DNA of 64,000 nt from positions 682,001-746,000 of the forward strand of contig NZ_CP047200.1 of assembly GCF_030408675.1 (NCBI RefSeq), given 5' to 3'. Both the position numbers and the translations under genes were made by a program. This stretch comes from Corynebacterium durum (GTDB taxonomy: Bacteria; Actinomycetota; Actinomycetes; Mycobacteriales; Mycobacteriaceae). Positions 51,007-60,500 of the stretch are shown here, in pieces. Under the pieces are notes generated by a model. It ran no database searches. It was not told the origin of the DNA and worked only from the letters and a program-made list of their open reading frames with translations. Position 1 is the first letter of the stretch; each line of letters begins with the position of its first letter.

Positions 51007-52257
51007 ATGGGGCTTTTAAGCCGTTTGGGGATTCTCCCTAAGGTTACTAGCGCGCCTGATGCTTACGTGCTGGCTGCGCCACTGATGGAGGCGATTTCAG
51101 ATGAAATCGGGGCGTACAGTGTAGAGAAGCTTTGGAAGGAGCAGCCGCACCTACGTGCGGTGACAACCTTCATCGCCCGCAACATTGCGAACATTTCCAT
51201 CCATGCGTATGAGCGTGACGATGATGGTGGCCGCGTCCGCGCGCGCGGTGGGGCGCTTCCGCTACTGCTGAAGCGCGCGAATGCTTCCCAGCTGATGCAG
51301 ACTGTTATCTACAATTCGATCATGGATTTATGCCTTTATGACGAATTTATTTGGATTATTGGCGACGATAACGGGGAATGGGAAATATATCCCATTAGTC
51401 CCGCATGGGTAATTAATCGCAAATTCAAAAACCCATGGACACTCAAATCAATCACCTTCAGCTACGAGGGTGAACAGATCGAGATTGATGCAGATAATGT
51501 GATCCGCGTTTGCGGCTACCGGCCTGGCAGCTTCAAAAAAGGCTCAAGCCCTATCAATGCCCTGAAGGACACTCTGCGTGAGCAGCTGGAGGCGGCCGCG
51601 TATCGCGGGCAGCTGTGGCGTCGAGGCCCGCGAATCAGTGGGGTGATTGAGCGCCCAATGGGGGCGAAGTGGGAGAACTCTGACCGGCGTCGCTTCAAAG
51701 CGTCATGGCAGGCACAGTACTCAGGGCGTGGGTCTGGAACCGGCGGTACCCCGATCCTTGAGGATGGCATGAAATTCGTGCCGCACCACCTCAGTGCGCA
51801 TGATGAGCAGCTTGTTGATGTGGCCAAGCTGAGCTTGGCGACGGTTGCCAGTGTGTACCACGTCAATCCCACCATGGTGGGTTTGCTGGATAATGCGAAC
51901 TACTCGAATGTGCGCGAGTTTCGCAAAAGCCTTTATGGCGATTCCCTTGGCCCGATCATTAAGCAAATTGAGGGCACGCTGAATGTGTTTCTGCTTCCCA
52001 AAATGGGAATTGACACCGATAGGTTTTATGTTGAATTCAACCTAGAGGAAAAGCTACGCGCCTCATTTGAGGAAAAAGCTGCGGTGACTTCCACGGCTGT
52101 CGGTGCGCCGTGGATGACAGTGAACGAGGCTCGTGAGCTGAATAATCTCAAGAACATTAACGGTGGCGATGAGCTGATAATGCCGCTGAACATGACGAAA
52201 GTCGAACAAGGTGGCGATGAAGGTGTTGGCGATGGTGTGGACCAGGGAGGTGATTGA
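51007..52257 (+). CDS. HK97-type portal protein
   Basis: 416 residues; ATG 51007 after GGGGAGGGCCAT. RAVTTFIARNIANISIHAYE is the family start, with later VASVYHVNPTMVGLLDNANY and IKQIEGTLNVFLLPK. It forms the dodecameric DNA gate of the head. Confidence 0.92.
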   Translation: MGLLSRLGILPKVTSAPDAYVLAAPLMEAISDEIGAYSVEKLWKEQPHLRAVTTFIARNIANISIHAYERDDDGGRVRARGGALPLLLKRANASQLMQTVIYNSIMDLCLYDEFIWIIGDDNGEWEIYPISPAWVINRKFKNPWTLKSITFSYEGEQIEIDADNVIRVCGYRPGSFKKGSSPINALKDTLREQLEAAAYRGQLWRRGPRISGVIERPMGAKWENSDRRRFKASWQAQYSGRGSGTGGTPILEDGMKFVPHHLSAHDEQLVDVAKLSLATVASVYHVNPTMVGLLDNANYSNVREFRKSLYGDSLGPIIKQIEGTLNVFLLPKMGIDTDRFYVEFNLEEKLRASFEEKAAVTSTAVGAPWMTVNEARELNNLKNINGGDELIMPLNMTKVEQGGDEGVGDGVDQGGD

Positions 52258-52833
52258 GTGAAAACGAAAAACGTTAATATCCTCGTCAAAGCGGTAGGCG
52301 ACGAGGGTGATACCGGCGATCAAGGCGTGATTGAGGCGTACGCCTCGGTGTTCGGCAATCGGGATTCGTACGGGGATGTAGTTATGCCTGGCGCATTTAC
52401 TGAGACCCTTCAGGAATGGGCGGAATCAGGGAATGCGATTCCCCTGCTGTACGGCCATGACTTTGGTGACCCGTTTAGCAATATCGGCGCGGTTACTTCC
52501 GCGTCGGAGGATGAGCATGGGCTGAAAATAACAGCTAGCCTTGACCTTGACAACGCCAAGGCTAAGCAGGTGTACCGGCTGCTCAAAGAGCGACGGCTGA
52601 CACAGATGAGCTTTGCCTACGACATTATTGACGGCGGCGAGGGGAAGCTTGATGATGAATGGTGCTTTGAGCTTCGAAAACTGAAACTATATGAGGTTTC
52701 GGTAGTGCCGATTGGTGCCAATCAGGAAACCGAAGTGACATCAGTTAAATCATTTGATGACGCGGAAAAGAAAGAATCCACAGGCCGGAATAATTACATT
52801 AATTCCCGGCTGCTAATCCTGGAGAAGGAGTAA
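52258..52833 (+). CDS. HK97-type prohead protease
   Basis: 191 residues from GTG 52258, directly after the portal stop. EAYASVFGNRDSYGDVVMPG, LLYGHDF (His) and RRLTQMSFAYDI (Ser) with ELRKLKLYEVSVVPIGAN mark the U35-like assembly protease. It trims scaffold and capsid during maturation. Confidence 0.92.
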   Translation: MKTKNVNILVKAVGDEGDTGDQGVIEAYASVFGNRDSYGDVVMPGAFTETLQEWAESGNAIPLLYGHDFGDPFSNIGAVTSASEDEHGLKITASLDLDNAKAKQVYRLLKERRLTQMSFAYDIIDGGEGKLDDEWCFELRKLKLYEVSVVPIGANQETEVTSVKSFDDAEKKESTGRNNYINSRLLILEKE

Positions 52834-52835
52834 AT

Positions 52836-54050
52836 ATGAAGCTTAAAGAACGTCGCGTTTCCCTGCTTAATGAGGTCAAGGAAATGCACGCCGCATACGG
52901 CGATTCCATGACTGATGACCAGTTCGCGGAAATCAAATCCAAATTCGACGAGGTGGACGCCCTTGATGTTGAGATCAAGGCCGCTGACGAGCGCAATGGC
53001 ACTTTACGTCGCCTGAAAGCCATGGGCGGGGATGATGACCCGCGAACCGACACGCATGAGGTGAAAGCTGCTAGCGTTGGTGAGCACTTCGTCATGCACG
53101 CCAAGGGCGCGCTGGCTGGCTGGGAAAAGGGCACACCCCTAAGTGTTTCCGCGCCCGAATACAAAGCCGCTGATGATGCGTTCAAACGCACGGACACGCT
53201 CAACAACTTCGAGGCTGAGCGCATCCGCCCAATCGTGAACCAAAAGCGCGAACGCCTGGTAGTCGCGGACCTCATGGGCGACCATCCCATGAGCGGCGCA
53301 ATTATTCAGTACCTTGTGGAGAAAAACAAGCGCATCGCCGATGGCGGCGCAGACACTGTTGCTGAGGACGGCAAGAAACCGTACATCAAGTACGACGATT
53401 ACGATCTTGTGACGGAAGCCCCATCCAAGATTGCGGTACTTACGCGCATCACCGACGAGATGATGCAAGACCACGCGTATGTGGTGGGCAAAATCAACTC
53501 TGATCTGGTCTATGACCTGTCGGTCAAGGAGGAACAGCAGCTGTTGTTTGGCGACGGCTCAGGTAGTAACCTGCGCGGCGTCGCCAACCGTTCCGGCATC
53601 CAGACGCTGGCAAGCTCTGCTTTCACCAACTGGTCTGATGATTTCTACCGCGCTATCAACATGGTAGGTAACGCCACCGACTTCGAGGCTGACGGCATCG
53701 TCATCAACACCGCTGACTATGAGAAGCTGCGCCTAATGAAAGACAGCAATGGTCAGTATTTGGGCGGCGGTATTTTCCAGGGTCAGTACGGTCAGGGCGG
53801 CATTCTCATCAAGCCGCCACTGTGGGGCCTGAACACTGTCGTGACGAATGCCGTGCCGAAGGGCACCGCGTTTGTTGGCGCATGGCGTATGGGTGCGACG
53901 ATCCTGCGTAAGGGGGGCATCCGCGTGGATGCCGCGAACACCAACGTTGATGACTTTGAGCACAACCGTGTGACGTTGCGTGCTGAAGAGCGTCTAGGTC
54001 TGATGATTCAGATTCCGGCGTCGTTCGTGAAAATGACGCTGACTGAGTGA
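52836..54050 (+). CDS. HK97-type major capsid protein
   Basis: 404 residues; ATG 52836 after GGAGAAGGAG. A coiled-coil delta/scaffold domain of about 110 residues is followed by the HK97 fold: KIAVLTRITDEMMQDHAYVV, FGDGSGSNLRGVANRSGIQT and NTNVDDFEHNRVTLRAEERL then GLMI. The N-terminal part is probably removed by the protease. Confidence 0.93.
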   Translation: MKLKERRVSLLNEVKEMHAAYGDSMTDDQFAEIKSKFDEVDALDVEIKAADERNGTLRRLKAMGGDDDPRTDTHEVKAASVGEHFVMHAKGALAGWEKGTPLSVSAPEYKAADDAFKRTDTLNNFEAERIRPIVNQKRERLVVADLMGDHPMSGAIIQYLVEKNKRIADGGADTVAEDGKKPYIKYDDYDLVTEAPSKIAVLTRITDEMMQDHAYVVGKINSDLVYDLSVKEEQQLLFGDGSGSNLRGVANRSGIQTLASSAFTNWSDDFYRAINMVGNATDFEADGIVINTADYEKLRLMKDSNGQYLGGGIFQGQYGQGGILIKPPLWGLNTVVTNAVPKGTAFVGAWRMGATILRKGGIRVDAANTNVDDFEHNRVTLRAEERLGLMIQIPASFVKMTLTE

Positions 54051-54062
54051 TAGGAGAGCTGC

Positions 54063-54218
54063 GTGAACGAGTATCGGGTCAAGTTGCCGAACGGTTTTGA
54101 AACAACGTTGCTGCTCGACGAGGAGCACAAGGAGCGTGATTACCCTGATGCCGTCCCCATGTCTGACGTTGATGCGGGGGATGATCTGAAAGCAAGCAGC
54201 ACAGTGAAAACCGAATAG
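54063..54218 (+). CDS. 51-residue head-region protein
   Basis: GTG 54063 with GGAGAGCTGC upstream. It reads NEYRVKLPNGFETTLLLDEE and then an acidic end. Such small proteins follow capsid genes in many siphoviruses, sometimes as head stabilisers. No family recognised. Confidence 0.55.
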   Translation: MNEYRVKLPNGFETTLLLDEEHKERDYPDAVPMSDVDAGDDLKASSTVKTE

Positions 54219-54225
54219 GGGGGAT

Positions 54226-54723
54226 ATGCCAATGCCTGATCACGGCATAACCCCCGACATGGTGCCAACCAGTAGCGCAATTACTGGTGATCAGATTGAT
54301 GCGGTGGTGGAGACCGTTAGACGTATATGTGGTTGGCATATCTGGCCGGTGCGTGAGGAAACGGTAAAACTTGATTCTTCCGGCGACTGCCTTCTTTTCC
54401 TTCCTACTAAACGGCTCGTGGAGCTCAAGAGCATCGAGGTTGGTGGCAAGTCTGTTGGCCTGGACGCGGTGCAATGGTCGGAAGATGGCTACCTGCAAGG
54501 CCATTTCCCCGAAGGGCTACGGAACGTCGCCGTGACTATGCGGCACGGATACGACAGTGCCCTTGATTTGGTTGGTGTGTGCCTGCAGATGGCGAAACGG
54601 ACGGCGGAAGCTCACTCCAGCTACCAGGTTGGTGGCATATCGGTGGGGGCATCCAACGGCATCACTCCACAGTCAACGGAGTGGCGCATAGTCGATTGCT
54701 ACAAGCTGGGGCCGTTGCCATGA
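54226..54723 (+). CDS. Head-tail connector (adaptor) protein
   Basis: 165 residues (ATG 54226; ATG 54232 has better ribosome spacing). VVETVRRICGWHIWPVREET followed by VELKSIEVGG and LVGVCLQMAKRTAEAHSSYQ fit the HK97 gp6-like adaptor family. The place after the capsid gene supports it. Confidence 0.7.
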   Translation: MPMPDHGITPDMVPTSSAITGDQIDAVVETVRRICGWHIWPVREETVKLDSSGDCLLFLPTKRLVELKSIEVGGKSVGLDAVQWSEDGYLQGHFPEGLRNVAVTMRHGYDSALDLVGVCLQMAKRTAEAHSSYQVGGISVGASNGITPQSTEWRIVDCYKLGPLP

Positions 54724-55070
54724 TCTTCAATCAGCGGATCAGTATCCTGCGCGCAGGTAAAAAGCAAAGCCCTTACTCCACCAAGCCTGTCGCAGATTGG
54801 GGCAACCCAATAGTTATCCCCGTTGATTTCTTTGTCTCTATTCAACCTCAATCTACTTCCGAAGGCCCCTTAGAGCGCCCGAAGGTTGAAGCATCATGGC
54901 GGATGTACACGCCGCCCGGAACTGATCTTGATTTGCGCAGTGGTGACCGCGTACGGCTGTCTGGGATGCTCGATATGAATGTTGTTGGGAAACCGGCTAA
55001 GTGGCCAGACCCGTTCAACCCCGGTGCCGTCCACCATGTCGAGGCAAGTCTTGAGGTTGTTGATGGATAA
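54720..55070 (+). CDS. Head-tail joining (head closure) protein
   Basis: 116 residues, ATGA overlap. A small beta-rich protein (RISILRAGKKQSPYSTKPVA, then GTDLDLRSGDRVRLSGMLDM) that fits head-closure proteins by size, order and fold pattern. Confidence 0.65.
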   Translation: MIFNQRISILRAGKKQSPYSTKPVADWGNPIVIPVDFFVSIQPQSTSEGPLERPKVEASWRMYTPPGTDLDLRSGDRVRLSGMLDMNVVGKPAKWPDPFNPGAVHHVEASLEVVDG

Positions 55071-55335
55071 GGTAACAGATGCTGTATGGCGTGCGGCGAA
55101 CAAAAACGGGGAACTAACGCGCAAGATGCAGGAAGTCGCTGAACGCATCGCGGCCAGCGCAACGATGATTAGCCGCCGCGAAGGCGGTAAAGCAAACTAT
55201 CGGGTTGAAACATCCATCCGCCCCGCTGGGCGTGCGCAGGTTCTTGTGGTTTCCGACGACCGCGATGAAGAGTATGGCACAGAGAAAACTAAACGGATAG
55301 GCGCTTTACGGCGCGCGGCGAAGGGGGAACATTAA
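55063..55335 (+). CDS. HK97 gp10-like tail completion protein
   Basis: 90 residues from ATG 55063. A helical start (DKVTDAVWRAANKNGELTRK) and a beta-rich remainder (ANYRVETSIRPAGRAQVLVV). The gene order supports the call; sequence evidence alone is weak. Confidence 0.5.
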   Translation: MDKVTDAVWRAANKNGELTRKMQEVAERIAASATMISRREGGKANYRVETSIRPAGRAQVLVVSDDRDEEYGTEKTKRIGALRRAAKGEH

Positions 55336-55730
55336 TGGATGTTTATAAGGCCCTTGTCGCCTTCCTGGGGGATAAGGGGTTCGGCCCTGTGTACACAGAG
55401 CTTCCACACGATGCGGAAGCGGATGGACTACCTTTCGTGGACCTGCAGCCCGTGGCGAAGCCTTTCACCACACATGGACTCAACGTACTCGGATTTGACG
55501 AGATCGATATTGATATTGATCTTTACGTTTCAGCCGATGACTGGGCTACCGGCAAGGCTGCGCGTCTTGCGCAGGTTCTACGGCTTCGCCTGCACGCGTT
55601 CCGCGATCCAGCGATCCGGGTCAAGGCCATTTCGGCACCTGCTCGACGCCCTGACAGGAACAACAAAATACGACGATTAGGGATAACTGTCACAGTGATG
55701 GTTCCCGCTCATATAGGAGATGATTCATGA
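55335..55730 (+). CDS. Tail terminator protein
   Basis: 131 residues, overlapping both neighbours by one to four bases. YKALVAFLGDKGFGPVYTEL then FDEIDIDIDLYVSADDWATG is the alpha/beta pattern of tail terminators. Caps the growing tail. Confidence 0.6.
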   Translation: MDVYKALVAFLGDKGFGPVYTELPHDAEADGLPFVDLQPVAKPFTTHGLNVLGFDEIDIDIDLYVSADDWATGKAARLAQVLRLRLHAFRDPAIRVKAISAPARRPDRNNKIRRLGITVTVMVPAHIGDDS

Positions 55731-56680
55731 CCACGAAACTCTATACCGATGTTGACCTTACGGAACCGAATTACGCGGCTGAGCTCGCTCTGATTGGCGT
55801 GACCGGCGCACTGCACTACGCACCCTACGGCACGCCGCTGGCTCTCAATATGGCGCAGTATGAAAAACCGCATGTGGATTTCGGCTGGATTTCCGAAGAT
55901 GGGCTAACGGAATCCTTGTCTGAGGATAAAAACGACTGGACCCCATGGCAGTCGCTGGATGCTCTGCGTTCGCAGATTTCCAAACGTGAAGTCACTTTCA
56001 AAGTTGTTGTGTGGTCCATTGGCGGCCTCGCTAATGCACTGTTTTACGCGGTGCCTGAGGAGGATATGGCCTATGACGCCAGCACGGGTATCACTAGCTT
56101 TGAGCAGGGCCAGAACATCCCGGACAAGTACAACTTTGTCTTGAGTATCGACATCCTCGACGGGCAGAAAGCGCGGCGTTTCATCATGCCGAACTGTGAG
56201 GTTGTGGAGCGCGGCGACATTAAGTACGGGCGCGGTGACCTTGTTGGCTATGAGTTCACGTTTAAGGCTGCCTACGATAAGGAATCTGGCTACTCCATCC
56301 GGCGTGAGTTCCGTGAAGGCTGGAAGCCTGGCACCGCTGGTACTGCACTGGCTGGCACGGCAAAAGTGAAGTCGTTGGGTGACTGGTCTGGTAATGCAAA
56401 TGAGAAGGCTGGCGATGGTAAGACCTACCTGTTCAGCCTGAAGGGTGCCACCGGCGGCGTGTTTAAGATCACGGTTGGTTCTGCTGTTGTCGATGGTAAC
56501 GGCGTGAAGATCACTGATGAGAAGCTTCAGGCTGAGCTGCGCAAGGCCGGAGAGTCCAAGGCAATGGTTTCCGGTTCGATCAGCACCGGATTTGTAGTGT
56601 CTGGTGTGTCTGCTAAGCCGGTACTTGACATCACGAAACTTGAGGGTGTATCCACGGCCGAAGTAACGGAAATCCCGTAG
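55727..56680 (+). CDS. Major tail tube protein
   Basis: 317 residues. A tube domain with FGWISEDGLTESLSEDKNDW then TPWQSLDALRSQISKREVTF is typical of actinophage major tail proteins. The last 100 residues form a separate beta-rich decoration-like domain (after WKPGTAGTALAGTAKVKS). A terminator follows. Confidence 0.85.
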   Translation: MTTKLYTDVDLTEPNYAAELALIGVTGALHYAPYGTPLALNMAQYEKPHVDFGWISEDGLTESLSEDKNDWTPWQSLDALRSQISKREVTFKVVVWSIGGLANALFYAVPEEDMAYDASTGITSFEQGQNIPDKYNFVLSIDILDGQKARRFIMPNCEVVERGDIKYGRGDLVGYEFTFKAAYDKESGYSIRREFREGWKPGTAGTALAGTAKVKSLGDWSGNANEKAGDGKTYLFSLKGATGGVFKITVGSAVVDGNGVKITDEKLQAELRKAGESKAMVSGSISTGFVVSGVSAKPVLDITKLEGVSTAEVTEIP

Positions 56681-56709
56681 CCAATTACGCCGCACGCGCG
56701 GCAAACCAC

Positions 56710-56741
56710 AAGGGGAGTCTCCAATGAGGCTCCCCTTTTTC
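56710..56741 (+). terminator. Terminator after the major tail gene
   Basis: AAGGGGAG and CTCCCCTT with an inner CTC/GAG pair, followed by TTTT. It would keep tube protein in excess over the downstream genes. Confidence 0.85.
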
Positions 56742-56775
56742 TATGAAAAGACTTCAATAGGGGAAGGCAACAATA

Positions 56776-57159
56776 ATGACTGTTATCAACATCGATGCAA
56801 TGCTTGAAAAGCGCCGCGAAGTGCTTGGCGAAGGTGACCGATTCCAGATCGTCGTGAACGAAAAAGAGTTCTGGCTAAAGGCTCCGGAACTAGCTGATCA
56901 GGAATGGAACGACGAGTTTAGCGCCTTCCGTGAGGATGCCGAAGCTGGTCGCCTGACCAACGCCGATGCCCGCGAATGGCTGGTTAGCCTGTTCGTTGAT
57001 GATAAGGAAGTCGAAGCCCTCAAAGAGGCATGCGCGGCACTGAAGATCGACATTGCCGCCGTCATTCAGTACGCCATCGCAGAGCATGCCGAGGAAGTAG
57101 CGGAAAACCCTACCCCGAAATCCTCGCGACGTTTCCGGCGGCAGTCGAAGCGTCGCTAA
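56776..57159 (+). CDS. Tail assembly chaperone (gpG-like)
   Basis: 127 residues from ATG 56776. An acidic helical protein (NEKEFWLKAPELADQEWNDE then FSAFREDAEAGRLTNADARE) ending in a basic tail, placed between major tail and tape measure genes. The end overlaps another open frame in -1, as in lambda G and G-T. Confidence 0.85.
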   Translation: MTVINIDAMLEKRREVLGEGDRFQIVVNEKEFWLKAPELADQEWNDEFSAFREDAEAGRLTNADAREWLVSLFVDDKEVEALKEACAALKIDIAAVIQYAIAEHAEEVAENPTPKSSRRFRRQSKRR

Positions 57160-57518
57160 TCGCTCACTACGGGGGGCGCGATTGGGTGGCCAAGTTTTGG
57201 CGCGGGGAGATCACCACACGCATGCTGGTCGCCCTTATCGAGGGGCTGCCTGAGGATTCCTACCTGCAGCGCGTCATGAACGACGGCAAGCCGTGGACCA
57301 CGATGCACGCAATCATGTGGCAAATCCTCCACCAGGAGGCTGTTAATAACGTCAATTGGGCGGCAAAACTGTCCGGCAAGAAGCAGGATTACCCAGACTG
57401 GCCGGAAGACCCCTGGGATAAAACCAACAAGACCAAGCAGAAGCATCACGGGCTTGTCGAGCGCGGCGATGAAGAAGCGGCGGTTAACTACCTGATGGGA
57501 TTGTCCGTGAGGGGGTGA
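56776..57518 (+). CDS. Tail assembly chaperone fusion (gpGT-like) by -1 frameshift
   Basis: The second frame continues to 57518 as YPEILATFPAAVEASLIAHY then GGRDWVAKFWRGEITTRMLV and LIEGLPEDSYLQR, a typical T part. It lacks its own good start. The overlap holds G-GAA-AAC at 57102-57108, the likely slip site; a slip there joins VAEN to PYPEIL. The fused form recruits tape measure and tube proteins. Confidence 0.75.
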
Positions 57519-57525
57519 ATGTTTC

Positions 57526-60500
57526 ATGTCTGCAACAGACGGGACAATGTTCGTCCCAGTTTTGCCTGACTTCAGCAAGTTCTTTTCCGGCGTCGAGAAG
57601 GCAAGCAAGGAATCCGGCGACAAGGCCGGTAAAGACTTCTCGGAAGCCATGCAGGACGGCATGGACCGCGCGGAGCGCGCCCGAAACAAAGCGGCCGATG
57701 CTTATCAGCGGGCTATGGACCGCGCGCAGGCTTCAGCCGAAAAGGCTACTGTCCAACAGCTGAAGCTTGTCGAGGCGGTTGAGAAGTACGGCGATGAGTC
57801 GGTTCAGGCCATCGATGCGGCGAACAAGTATGCGCAGGCCATGCGCGAAGTGGAGCGCAACGAATCTAGTGCAGCATCCGCATCCAAGCAACTTGAGAAA
57901 GCTGAGCAGGCTTTAGCTAAAGCCGCTGGTGAGGCCGATAATGCCATATCGCTTCAGACTAAGAATTTCGGCAAGTTCGGCACCGCAATGGACGCCACGG
58001 AAGGCAAAGCCAACAAGTGGCGTTCCGTGCTGTCTGGCATGGGAGCTGATGCTGATGGGTTCGGCGGTAAACTGTCCGGCATTATCGGCACCGTCGGTAA
58101 GTTCGGCGGGCTGATCGCCGGGGGCCTGGGAATCGCGGGCGGCGTGTCTTTCTTTGGCGACGCCATTGGCAAGGGGCGGGAGCTGTCCCAGGTGATGGGG
58201 TCACTGCAGGCGGTGACCGGCTCGACGTCCGACGTTATGGCGCAGGTCTCGCAGCGCGCCCGCGATCTTGGCAATGATGAGACGCTGGCGGGCACTTCGG
58301 CCGCATCAGCAACGGATGCGATGCTGGCGCTGGCGAAAGGCGGCATGTCCGTGTCCGACGCGATGGAGGCGGCCAAAGGGTCGATCCAGCTGGCGGGCGC
58401 GGCGCAGGTGGACGCTGGTACAGCGGCTGATATTCAGATTGCCGCACTGAACGGCTTCCACTTGGCGGCTAGCGACGCTTCCCTTGTTGCCGATGTGCTG
58501 ACGAATGCGGCGAACAACAGTGCTACGGGCCTGGTGGAGCTTGGTGATTCCATCAAGTACGCCGCGCCTACGGCATCTACCTTGGGTATTAGTCTTCAGG
58601 ATACTAGTACTTACCTGGGCCTTTTCGCCAACCTGGGCATCAAGGGTTCCGAGGCTGGCACTGCGATGCGGTCCGCGCTGCTGTCCCTAACGAATCCATC
58701 GAAAGAAGGGGCGAAAGCCCTTGCTGAGATGGGTGTCAACGCGTTCGACGCGCAAGGCAAGTTCGTGGGCATGCGGGAAATTACTGGGCAACTAGCGGCC
58801 GCGCAGGACCGCATGGGGGCATCGGCATTCACGGCGGCGGCGGCCACCGCGTTCGGGCGTGAAGCGGTGAGTTTCGCGACGACGGCCGCGAACAGCGGCG
58901 TTGAGGGGTTTGACAACCTACGCGCTTCCCTCGACAGGCAAGGCTCTGCAGGTGAAACTGCAGGCGCTAAGCTTTCCGGCCTAAACGGCGTTATGGACCG
59001 TATCGGTAACGCGGTCGATGACCTGCAGTTACGCCTGTACGAGCTTGCAGAACCGAAACTGTCCGAGTGGGGCGACAAGCTTGGCAACGCCATCGGCTGG
59101 ATCACCGACAAGATTCCCACAGTAATAGGGTTCCTTAAAGAGCATAAGGATTTGCTGGTGGTCACCGGCGGCGCTGTCGCTGGCGTGGCTTCCGGCATGG
59201 TGGCACTGAAGGCGGCGCAAACTGGGTTGTGGGCAGTGTCTGCGATTTCCAGCTACGCCAAGATGCTTTCAGCGTTCCCCGCGTTGCTGGCGGCACAGCG
59301 CGCGGGCACTTTGCAGGCCACGGCGGCACAAATGGGCTTGAACGCAGCCATGCTAATCAACCCTATAGGCTTGATTGTCGCCGGTATAGCCGCCGTTGTT
59401 GGTGCCCTGGTCTTGTTTTTTACGAAGACCGAGACGGGCAAGCGGATTTGGGGCGAGTTCACCAGCTTCATGGGGCAAGCCCTGCAGCCGGTGTTCACAC
59501 TGTTCGACAATCTGAAAGCCGCATGGGGTGAGATTACCGAGGCTTTCAATGGCGGCGACGCCGGATTTGGTGCCCTCATGGACATCTTCGGCGCTGACAA
59601 AGCGCAGGCAATCGTAGATTTTGCTGAACGCATGGGCGTTGTATTCCAAAACGTGAAAGCTTCTATCGGGGAGCTGTTTGCTGCGTTCCAGGGTGATGAT
59701 GCAGGTATCGGCGGCCTGACCGCCTTGTTCGGCGCTGACGCTGCGCAGGGAATCGCCGATGCTTTCACGACCGTGGGGAACGCGATGGAATGGATTCGCG
59801 GGATCATTACGGATTCGCTGAGCGGCACTTTCACGAGCCTGTGGAACACTGTCACGACCTTGGCCACGACCATGAACGGGCTTGGGCAAACAATCGCGGG
59901 CGGGGTGTGGAATGCCCTTCAGGGGCTTTGGGCACTGTTGTTGCAGCTGTGGAACCTACTTGAACCTGTGCTGATGCCAGTGCTAAAGACCGTTGGCATC
60001 GTTGTTGGTGGCGTGATCATCGGGGCGATTCTTGGCGCAGTGAAAGCGGTTGAAGGGTTCGCCTGGATACTCTCTCAGGCAACTAACGCTCTGTCGTGGA
60101 TTGTCACAAACGGCTTTAACCCGCTGATCAGCATCATTGGCGTGGTGATTCAGTGGGTGGGAACGAACCTGGCTGACGCTACGCGCGCAGGCATTCAGTT
60201 CCTAGGCGACGTCTGGAACGCTATTTCGGTGGGCATTTCCTGGGCGTGGAATACCTTAATCAAGCCTGCTTGGGATGCTTTGGAGTATGCAGCGAAGGTT
60301 GGACTAGCGGTCATCGGTACCGTGGTGCTGACACCGCTGCTGCTGGCTTGGGAGGCCCTGTCATGGGGCATTAAAGCCGCATGGGAAAACCTGATTAAAC
60401 CGGCATGGGATTTGTTGCAGGGAGCAGCAAACTTCATGTGGACTAGTGTTTTGATGCCGATCTTCGGGTTCATCAAGTTTGAATGGAACGGCCTGAGTCT

